33,828 nucleotides of DNA from CAZOEL01 sp964578835 (GTDB taxonomy: Bacteria; Desulfobacterota; Syntrophobacteria; Syntrophobacterales; Syntrophobacteraceae). The notes under the pieces are model-generated. The model had not been told where the DNA came from. It saw only the letters and a program-made list of their open reading frames with translations, and did no database searches. The position numbers and the translations under genes were made by a program. Shown here one piece after another: positions 15,898-21,673 of the stretch (the first letter of the stretch is position 1; each line of letters begins with the position of its first letter). The stretch covers positions 1-33,828 of the forward strand of contig CAZOEL010000074.1 of assembly GCA_964578835.1 (NCBI GenBank). Direction: 5' to 3'.

Positions 15898-16366
15898 AAT
15901 TTGGACTCCTTAATAACGTTAGAGAAAACAAACTTTCCATACGCAAAAAAAATGGCCTTAATCGAGCCGCCCTCACAAAAGTAGAAGATTTAAAAAGTCT
16001 TGAGGTGAAAAGTTGGGTACCACTAACTTTATTGCCTGTCAACTACTTTTTGAGCGAGGCCTTTGTTCAGACGACTCCCGAGAACACGCCCGCCAGAGGG
16101 GGGCTTTCTTCGTAGGAGTGGCTTTCAGTGATTTTGCAGCGCCTGCGAGGCGTTGCGGCTATCCTTTTCCTCCCGTTCAGCCAATGCTCCTCCCGGCTTG
16201 CGCTCACCTCGAGAAATGATCTGATCATCTACTGGCTAAAGAAAACCCATCCGGAACAAATCAGCCGCGCCCGAGAGTGAAAAATCAGTTGACAAGTTAG
16301 ATGGAACTAATTTATTACGGTATCACTTATCATGTGTGGTGTGTCGAATGGAGCGTTCAAGACGAC
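15898..16366. other. divergent intergenic region between feo and the iron-organelle-like cluster
   Basis: The 470-base region drives feoA leftwards and the cluster rightwards. It has a TTGACA on each strand (16037-16042 on minus; 16289-16294 on plus). The minus-strand copy lacks a good -10 at 17 bases. AT-rich runs lie near feoA (15915-15960). A small GCGCC/GGCGT hairpin sits about 16139-16153. I could not fix a Fur or FNR box by eye. No gene is supported. Confidence 0.4.
16289..16318 (+). promoter_or_regulatory. candidate sigma-70 promoter of the cluster's first gene
   Basis: A perfect -35 TTGACA (16289-16294) is followed 18 bases later by TATTAC (16313-16318, four of six matches). A transcript starting near 16325 would favour the later start codons of the next gene (16367 or 16394) over the ATG at 16301. 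The -10 is weak, so confidence is limited. Confidence 0.35.
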
Positions 16367-16672
16367 ATGGATCTTCCAATGGGTGACGGACGTATGCGCA
16401 TTATGGTGCTCGGCTCTATGAAAATGTTCAGCGAAATAGTGAATGAGCTCAACGAGATCGATGTCGCGGAAATCTATTTCTGCAACTTCGAGTCGGAAGC
16501 GTATTTCGGGGCGCTTCCCGCTTTCCTTACGCCCTTCACGGATCTGGTCGTATGCGAAGCTTCGCGGCAAAACCTCTCGCGCCGGGAGTGCGGGGAGCTT
16601 CTTCTTGAAGCCGAGCGCATGCGCGTGCCGGTCCTGACGGAAACGGCGCTTTTTGAAATCCTTTCCGATTGA
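16367..16672 (+). CDS. small hypothetical protein, paralogue of the protein at 27646-27924
   Basis: The 101-aa product is of unknown family. From residue 10 on (MRIMVLGSMKMFSEIV) it aligns with the protein at 27646-27924: both have an N-terminal strand (RIMVLGS / CVMVVCS), the phrase D-V-x-x-I-Y-F-x-N, a central F-x-x-x-V-V-C-E motif and a final R-x-x-V/I-P-V strand. This suggests a small alpha/beta fold of the Rossmann/flavodoxin type, with the C of VVCE as a candidate functional residue. The start is uncertain: 16301, 16367 and 16394 are in frame. I favour 16367 because GGAG lies 11 bases upstream and a promoter may end at 16318; 16394 would match the paralogue best. It opens the iron-organelle-like cluster and its paralogue closes it. 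Confidence 0.7.
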   Translation: MDLPMGDGRMRIMVLGSMKMFSEIVNELNEIDVAEIYFCNFESEAYFGALPAFLTPFTDLVVCEASRQNLSRRECGELLLEAERMRVPVLTETALFEILSD

Positions 16673-16791
16673 GGGTTTTGAAAGTGTGGGGCTGGTCTAG
16701 CCTCTCATCCTCTCGTTGCAGAAATGCCGGACCGTTCTGGACAAACGATTTGCATGCAGCGTCCGAAGGTCTCCAAAGTGTTTTTTTGTTG

Positions 16792-16820
16792 TTGAAGTTA
16801 GACTGTCCTTACTTTGTATT
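16792..16820 (+). promoter_or_regulatory. candidate promoter before the first P-type ATPase
   Basis: TTGAAG (16792-16797) and TGTATT (16815-16820) are 17 bases apart, each with four of six consensus matches, just after a run of seven T's (16781-16787). It lies in the 190-base gap between the small paralogue and the ATPase, so the main part of the cluster could have its own transcript start. Confidence 0.3.
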
Positions 16821-16865
16821 GGATCGCAAAAGCCGGCGCTTCAGGCGCTTGGCGCAGGATAGGGA

Positions 16866-19247
16866 ATGATGACAGCCGAAAAGAAAGCTTTGAGGATTCA
16901 ACATGCAATTCCTGGCAGGATGCGATTGAAGATTCCCGCTGTGAAAACCGACGGGAACGCATCGCGCTCACTTGAGGGCGCTTTGCGGGAATCGGGAGGC
17001 ATTCGTTGGGTTCGAATCAATCGCCCGAGCATGAGCGTGATTGTCCGCTACGAGCAGGAAGCCCTTCAAGCCGAAGAGATCATTGCGCGGATTCGTGAAG
17101 CGATTGGTTTGAGGAGCGACTCCATTCCCGTCTGGAAGCGTGGCGGGGGCGAGCTTCGAGAGAATCTGATTCAATCGGCGCTGCTGCGCTTCATCGGCAT
17201 GTCGGTGCTGGGAGGGATCGTTCTGTTTCGCCAGATCGCGCTCAAGATAGCTCCAGCCGGGAGCCTGCTGAGCCCACTCGGCTTGATTACCATTGTTGCG
17301 GCGATGCCCCTGGTGAAAAAGGGCGTCAGCAGCTTGGGGCAAGGGCGCATTACCTTGGAGAGCTTATTGGGGGGAAGCATTATCGCTGCGGTAGCGGCCG
17401 GCGAAGCCATGGCGGCTCTGGAAGTGCTGTGGATCACCAGCGCAGGCGACCTGCTGCAGAGCTGGATCACGGAGCGCTCGCGAAGAGCTGTTCGCGACAT
17501 CCTCCAGGTGACGGAAAAGAGCGCCTACATTCTTGCCGACGGCGTGGAAGTGAGTCTTCCCGTTCAAGAAATCAAGCCGGGCGATACGGTGGTCCTGCAC
17601 ACGGGCGAAAAGATCGCCGTGGATGGCGTGATAGTCAAGGGCGAAGCCCTGGTGGATGAATCTCCCATCAATGGTCGGTCCGAGCCCGTATTGAGGCGCA
17701 AAGACGAGCATGTGCTCGCCGGTTCTTTCGTTCGTGAGGGAGTGATTTTCGTTGAAGCCAGGCGGGTTGGGGATCGAACTTATCTTGCCCGGATTCTTCG
17801 CATGGTGGAAGAGTCGCTGGAGAACAAGGCCCCCATAGAAGGCGTAGCGGACCGGCTCGCTAAAAAACTCGTCACGGCCGGCTTCGCCGCCACTCTCGCT
17901 ACTTTGGCCGTGACCGGCAGCTTCTGGCGAGCTTTCACCGTCATGCTGGTCATGGCGTGCCCGTGCGCGACGATCCTTGCTGCGAGCACTGCGATCAGCG
18001 CGGCGCTCAGCGCCGCGGCGCGCCGTCGCATTCTCATCAAGGGCGGCCGCTACCTGGAAGAGGTAGGACGCGCCGATGTCATCTGCTTCGACAAAACCGG
18101 AACCCTCACCACAAACCAGCCTCAAATCAAACAGTTGATCGTTTTGGACGGTTTGCCGGAAGATGGGCTGCTGCAGTTCGTCTATTCCACTGAAATCCAC
18201 AACAGCCATCCCGTGGCGCTGGCCATAAAGGCCGAGGCGACAAAACGCGGCATAGAGCCCATCGCCCACGATGTTTGTGAGTACTTCCTGGGCAAAGGGG
18301 TCCGTTCTGAAATACGCGGCGAGGAAGTCCTGGTGGGCAGTCACAAGCTCATGGAACAGTTCGGCGTGAGCCCGGAAGAGGTGAAAGCTCAGCTGGAAAA
18401 GCTCAAGGAAGAGGGTTTGACTCTGGTGTTCGTTGCGAGGAAGAGGCGTTTAATGGGGGTGATTGGCTTCGCCAACCAGGACCGGCCGCATGTGGAAGAA
18501 GTGATCCGTTATCTCAGAGGCGACGGGGTCAAAAGAACGGCCATGGTGACGGGGGACTCGAGGCGCGCGGCACTGCCCATGGCATTGCGGCTCGACCTCG
18601 ATGACTGCTGGTATTCCGCGCTTCCGGAAGAAAAGGCGGAAGTGGTCGCAGGTTTGAAGCGCGACGGCGAAAAGGTGCTCATGGTAGGCGACGGGATCAA
18701 CGATGCTCTGGCCCTGGCCGAAGCCGACATTGGAGTAGCCATGGGCGCAGGAGGCTCGGAGGTAGCCATCGAAGCGGCCGATATCGCTCTCGTGGAAGAC
18801 GACTTGAAGGGCGTGGTCTATGTCCGCGCTTTGAGCAGAAAGACTATCGGGGTGGTCCATCAGAATTTCTGGATCGCTACCGGAACCAATGTTCTCGGTG
18901 TCGTTCTAGGCGCTCTGGGACTGCTCTCGCCCGTAACGGCCGGCCTGACGCATATCGCTCATACCTTTGGAATACTGGCTAATTCGAGCCGGCTCCTTTT
19001 CTTCGAGGCGCCGGACGTTGTTTCAAGAGATTCAGCGGCTGATTCAGGGATTGGCGGCTCCGATTCGAGGTTTACGATCACCTGTTTGAATGGATGCGTA
19101 GGGGAGTCATCGAATGGACTGGGAAATTGTGGAAGGCGTGCGGAAGCATTTCAGTGTGGCGCACCATACGCCGGGACGGATACGGCTCAAATTCAAAGCA
19201 GCTCTGGCGGATCATCCTCGGGCGGGAGAAATCCTCGAGGAAGGTAA
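16866..19247 (+). CDS. P-type heavy-metal ATPase with HMA-like N-terminus and NGR in place of TGE
   Basis: The 793-aa inner-membrane pump has an HMA-like domain (about 8-80) opening with IQHAIPGRMRLKI and lacking CxxC. It has a CPC metal site (C365-P-C367), the phosphorylation site D409 in DKTGTLT, an HP motif (NSHP), TGDS and GDGIND (D609). The actuator loop, normally T-G-E-S, reads N269-G270-R271-S272, so the glutamate that drives dephosphorylation in P-type ATPases is an arginine. The residues after about 720, past the last membrane helix, look low-complexity and overlap the next gene by 134 bases; the original stop may have been lost by a frameshift. GGATAGGG precedes the ATG. The class is P1B; ferrosome FezB proteins are P1B-6 ATPases, and the HMA style and neighbours suggest the same group. 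Confidence 0.9.
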   Translation: MMTAEKKALRIQHAIPGRMRLKIPAVKTDGNASRSLEGALRESGGIRWVRINRPSMSVIVRYEQEALQAEEIIARIREAIGLRSDSIPVWKRGGGELRENLIQSALLRFIGMSVLGGIVLFRQIALKIAPAGSLLSPLGLITIVAAMPLVKKGVSSLGQGRITLESLLGGSIIAAVAAGEAMAALEVLWITSAGDLLQSWITERSRRAVRDILQVTEKSAYILADGVEVSLPVQEIKPGDTVVLHTGEKIAVDGVIVKGEALVDESPINGRSEPVLRRKDEHVLAGSFVREGVIFVEARRVGDRTYLARILRMVEESLENKAPIEGVADRLAKKLVTAGFAATLATLAVTGSFWRAFTVMLVMACPCATILAASTAISAALSAAARRRILIKGGRYLEEVGRADVICFDKTGTLTTNQPQIKQLIVLDGLPEDGLLQFVYSTEIHNSHPVALAIKAEATKRGIEPIAHDVCEYFLGKGVRSEIRGEEVLVGSHKLMEQFGVSPEEVKAQLEKLKEEGLTLVFVARKRRLMGVIGFANQDRPHVEEVIRYLRGDGVKRTAMVTGDSRRAALPMALRLDLDDCWYSALPEEKAEVVAGLKRDGEKVLMVGDGINDALALAEADIGVAMGAGGSEVAIEAADIALVEDDLKGVVYVRALSRKTIGVVHQNFWIATGTNVLGVVLGALGLLSPVTAGLTHIAHTFGILANSSRLLFFEAPDVVSRDSAADSGIGGSDSRFTITCLNGCVGESSNGLGNCGRRAEAFQCGAPYAGTDTAQIQSSSGGSSSGGRNPRGR

Positions 19248-19410
19248 GAAGCTCAGGGGAGTCCGAAATGTCAGGATCAATGTTCTGGCGCGTTCAATCA
19301 TCCTTGAATACGACCGGAAGCTCATTCGGCCCGAATGGGTTCAGGAGCTTTTCACTACCGTGAGCGAAGATCGTATTCGGGAGCTTATCGATGTGATGGA
19401 GAGGGCATGA
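19114..19410 (+). CDS. stand-alone HMA-like domain protein
   Basis: The 98-aa protein is essentially one ferredoxin-like HMA domain with HFSVAHHTPGRIRLKFKAA (residues 12-30), then a helix, GVRNVRINVLARSIILEYD and a final helix. As in the two ATPases of the cluster, the metal-binding CxxC is missing and an H-x3-P-G-R-x-R-L motif is kept, which marks the HMA_2-type family. GGGGAG lies 8 bases before the ATG. The first 134 bases overlap the end of the ATPase frame, an unusually long overlap. Ferrosome (fez) operons encode an HMA-domain protein next to the ATPase, so this is the likely counterpart, by inference. It is cytoplasmic as read; no membrane helix is seen. Confidence 0.85.
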   Translation: MDWEIVEGVRKHFSVAHHTPGRIRLKFKAALADHPRAGEILEEGKKLRGVRNVRINVLARSIILEYDRKLIRPEWVQELFTTVSEDRIRELIDVMERA

Positions 19411-19436
19411 ATTCAAGACAGGAGGAGGATTCGATT

Positions 19437-19730
19437 ATGCAGAACATGGCGGGGCGACAGTTGGGCGGCAGCGCGCATCTGAGAGTTGCTCTGAAAGCAT
19501 GGACGGATGGGAGGAAGGTGCGGTCCGGAGTCGCCCGTCCTATGCCGCCGGCGGAGGTGGGGGCGATTGGGAGGAGTCCGGACGCTCCCGGGGCGTTCAG
19601 GGGCGAACGGCTGAAGCCGGGGCGCAAGGGCGAGCAACCGAGGAAATCACGGGATGGACTGTTGTCGGGGGGCCTTCGACATCCGGAGAATCGTGCGCGC
19701 GCGACGGTGGCTCGGAGCGGGCGAACATGA
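19437..19730 (+). CDS. possible small basic protein overlapping the next gene by ATGA
   Basis: The frame encodes 97 aa, Arg-rich and without hydrophobic segments. Support: a very strong ribosome site (AGGAGGAGGA) precedes the ATG, and the stop overlaps the next start as ATGA (19727-19730), a coupling arrangement. An ATG at 19407 also overlaps the HMA gene's stop. Against it: no family is recognised, composition after residue 25 looks like out-of-frame GC-rich sequence, and the frame of the next gene is also open throughout, giving a Gly/Glu/Ser-rich text that looks like its neighbours. The ribosome site may therefore serve a longer form of the next protein through a frameshift or early start. 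Confidence 0.4.
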   Translation: MQNMAGRQLGGSAHLRVALKAWTDGRKVRSGVARPMPPAEVGAIGRSPDAPGAFRGERLKPGRKGEQPRKSRDGLLSGGLRHPENRARATVARSGRT

Positions 19731-20386
19731 GTGAGACGGCCTCGGGCAATGGCGGCAAGCGGGGGGAATATGGCTCCGGAGAGCGTGGGGAAGCTCCCGC
19801 GCCAGGCCAGGGAGCCTACGGATCGATGATCGAGCATGAAGCGACGGGGGGAGGAATGCACCCGGCTTCAGGCGCGGCCGCATTCGGCGACGCCCCTCCC
19901 GGAATGGGCGCTCATGCCGGAGCGCGGCCGTCCATGGGCGACCCTCGCGGGACGGCTGGATCGTTCTCCCACGTCTATTACGAGCCCCCCGGATATGGAC
20001 CTCAGCCGATGTGGCCCAGGGAGCATCCAGGGTATGGTCCATCGCCTGCGGGATTTCAACGTCCCCAGATGTATGGCGCTCCGCCGCAATCCCATCATTG
20101 CAGCCACCATATCCACGATCCCGGCGTCGCGTCTCCCGTTGGGGCGTACGGAGGCGGAGCCCCCTGGATGGATCTGGTCAACGATCTGGCCAACGGGAAT
20201 GCGAACCCGTCCAGGTTGATGGCCTGTTTGGAGAGCCTGGACGGACAATTCTGGAAGGGGGCTCTGGTGGGAGCGGCAGCCACCCTGTTGTTCACGAACG
20301 AGACTGTGAAGAGCGCCCTTGCAGGGGCTTTGTCCGGAGTTTTCGGCGCCTTCCAGTCGGAGCAAGCGCGCGAAAAGGAATCATAA
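19727..20386 (+). CDS. Gly/Pro/Tyr-rich protein with C-terminal membrane module
   Basis: The 219-aa product has a long low-complexity head rich in Gly, Pro, Ala and Tyr (EPPGYGPQPMWP, REHPGYGPSPAGF) with a His-rich patch (SHHCSHHIH, about residues 122-130). A C-terminal module follows: FWKGALVGAAATLLFTNETV, then a small-residue helix. The same module (K-G-x3-G-A-x-A-T-L-L-x-T-N-x-T) ends the protein at 20842-21321, so the two are relatives with different heads. The helix is glycine- and alanine-rich, as in membrane-packing or YtxH-like segments. GGAG lies 10-13 bases before the ATG at 19727; an upstream ATG at 19499 is also in frame. No enzyme motif is seen. A structural role at a membrane, perhaps with the His patch binding metal, is speculation. 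Confidence 0.65.
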   Translation: MSETASGNGGKRGEYGSGERGEAPAPGQGAYGSMIEHEATGGGMHPASGAAAFGDAPPGMGAHAGARPSMGDPRGTAGSFSHVYYEPPGYGPQPMWPREHPGYGPSPAGFQRPQMYGAPPQSHHCSHHIHDPGVASPVGAYGGGAPWMDLVNDLANGNANPSRLMACLESLDGQFWKGALVGAAATLLFTNETVKSALAGALSGVFGAFQSEQAREKES

Positions 20387-20404
20387 AACGAAAAGGAGAG
20401 AGCG

Positions 20405-20818
20405 ATGCCCTATGCACGATATCCGGCTTCCTACACTACGGCTTCAAGAGTGACGCGGTTCGCGCCTCGCGCAAGCCTGGTCATGGGAGGCGTCGGGGCT
20501 GTGATAGGAGGAGTGAGCGCGGCGGCCCGAAACATCCGAAGGGTCAGGGAATCGGAAGTCAGCCGTGAAGAAGCTGTAAGGAGCACTTTGAAAGATGCCG
20601 CCGGAACGGGATTGGCCGCAGCCGCGGCCACCGCGGTGGTCGGAGCCGTCGGCGCTTCGGGCTTCATGGCCCTGGCGGGGATCGTGGTTGTCGCCACGGG
20701 AGCCAAATACCTTTGGGATGCGGGGACCGCGCCCGTTCAGGCAAAGTCCTCGCGAGTCGAGGCCAAGCCGGAAAAGGCGGTTAAAAAGAATGATGGCGGT
20801 CCGAAGCCTGAAAAATAA
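20405..20818 (+). CDS. MamC/Mms13-like membrane protein
   Basis: The 137-aa protein follows the plan of magnetosome protein MamC (Mms13). A first membrane helix is rich in Gly (VMGGVGAVIGGVSAAARNIR, about 26-45); a charged loop follows (RRVRESEVSREEAVRST). Next is a helix pair rich in Gly/Ala (GTGLAAAAATAVVGAVGA, about 65-82), then GAKYLWDAG and a Lys-rich tail. From memory, MamC reads GG-x(5)-AKN-[VI]-R, an EA-x(4)-TGKE-x(2)-GAGLA segment, and A-KYAWD-x-G at matching places. In magnetotactic bacteria MamC sits in the magnetosome membrane and its loop shapes magnetite. AAGGAGAG precedes the ATG by 4 bases. There is no other magnetosome gene here, so I read this as a relative used in another iron compartment. 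Confidence 0.75.
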   Translation: MPYARYPASYTTASRVTRFAPRASLVMGGVGAVIGGVSAAARNIRRVRESEVSREEAVRSTLKDAAGTGLAAAAATAVVGAVGASGFMALAGIVVVATGAKYLWDAGTAPVQAKSSRVEAKPEKAVKKNDGGPKPEK

Positions 20819-20841
20819 AACATATGAAAAGGGAGGGAAAA

Positions 20842-21321
20842 ATGCAGCAAGCCTATGCCTATGGATCGAATCCCAACATGTGGCCGAATGATCGGCCTCC
20901 GCAAGAGCATTCCTGCTCCGGATCGAGCAAGCACGGCCCGTCGGCCGCAACGCATCCCGGGATGTCTTCGGGAATGGAGCGCGGCATGCCGTCCGAAGCT
21001 CATCCCGCGAAATATCCCCAACATACCGAGGGGAGTTACTATCGGTACGGCGCCGCCGAATACGGGTATCCATCCGAGATGGCGCCCTACCAGCAGGCCT
21101 CTCCCGCTTTTGCCGGGGGCTGGCTCGATTTTTCCAACGGTTGCTATTTGAAGGGGTTTGCGGTCGGCGCCGTAGCGACGCTGCTTCTTACCAATTCCAC
21201 CATCCAGAGAGCCCTGGTCAAGGGGGTGGTCACAATCTGGTCAGCCGTTCAGGGCGGCGTGGAAGAGGTGAAAGAGACCTTCCATGACGTCAAAGCGGAA
21301 ATGAGCATGGATAAGCAATAA
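20842..21321 (+). CDS. Tyr/Pro/His-rich protein with C-terminal membrane module
   Basis: The 159-aa product has a head of about 90 residues rich in Pro, Ser, His, Met and Tyr (YAYGSNPNMWPNDRPP, SYYRYGAAEYGYPSEMAPY). It then has the membrane module YLKGFAVGAVATLLLTNSTI, shared with the protein at 19727-20386, and an amphipathic helix (GGVEEVKETFHDVKAEM). The start at 20842 is preferred over 20824 because GGGAGGG lies 5 bases upstream; the earlier ATG lacks one. It is separated from the MamC-like gene by 23 bases, so the genes are probably co-transcribed. Function unknown; the shared module argues for one membrane site for both low-complexity proteins. Confidence 0.7.
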   Translation: MQQAYAYGSNPNMWPNDRPPQEHSCSGSSKHGPSAATHPGMSSGMERGMPSEAHPAKYPQHTEGSYYRYGAAEYGYPSEMAPYQQASPAFAGGWLDFSNGCYLKGFAVGAVATLLLTNSTIQRALVKGVVTIWSAVQGGVEEVKETFHDVKAEMSMDKQ

Positions 21322-21673
21322 CAGACCGTTTGCGCCAATAGCTTTTCTCCCTCTCCCTCGAGGAGAGGGGGACTCTTGGTTCTCGAGTTTCAGCGGCCTT
21401 TCGTACCCGAAAGGACGGCAAGCAGCGATGCTCGGCATCGTCCATGGCGGCGACTAGGCGTGGAGCCGAAAAGTGACGATCCCTTGGATTTGCTGGTGGT
21501 CTTACGAGCCCCGATACAAGGCGGGGCGAGTGAAGGCTGTAACTCTCATGGGAATGAGACTCTCATTCAGTTCGAAATCTTCCGCGGCCGGTTTTCGAAA
21601 GGTCCGGGCATGCGCGGGGACGGCTGGATGAAGCCTTGACTGCTGCAAATCTTTCCAAGGAGGAACGATCACC
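21322..21673. other. gene-free gap inside the cluster, with small hairpins
   Basis: CCCTCTCC (21349-21356) and GGAGAGGG (21362-21369) form a strong stem with a five-base loop but no T-run, so it is at best a weak terminator or a REP-like unit. Similar runs of CCCTCTCCC/GAGGGAGAGGG occur near 28750. CCTTTCG-TAC-CCGAAAGG and GATGC-TCG-GCATC form two more small hairpins in 21395-21445. The 87-codon open frame here (21376-21639) has no ribosome site and no natural composition. The gap may hold a leader for the following secreted protein. Confidence 0.4.

Noticed and set aside
15898..16366. Fur box between feoA and the iron cluster
   Set aside because: Expected from the biology, but no 19-bp GATAAT-type palindrome can be aligned convincingly by eye.
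17364..18344. 326-aa minus-strand open frame
   Set aside because: Shadow of the first P-type ATPase, whose motifs are unmistakable on the plus strand.
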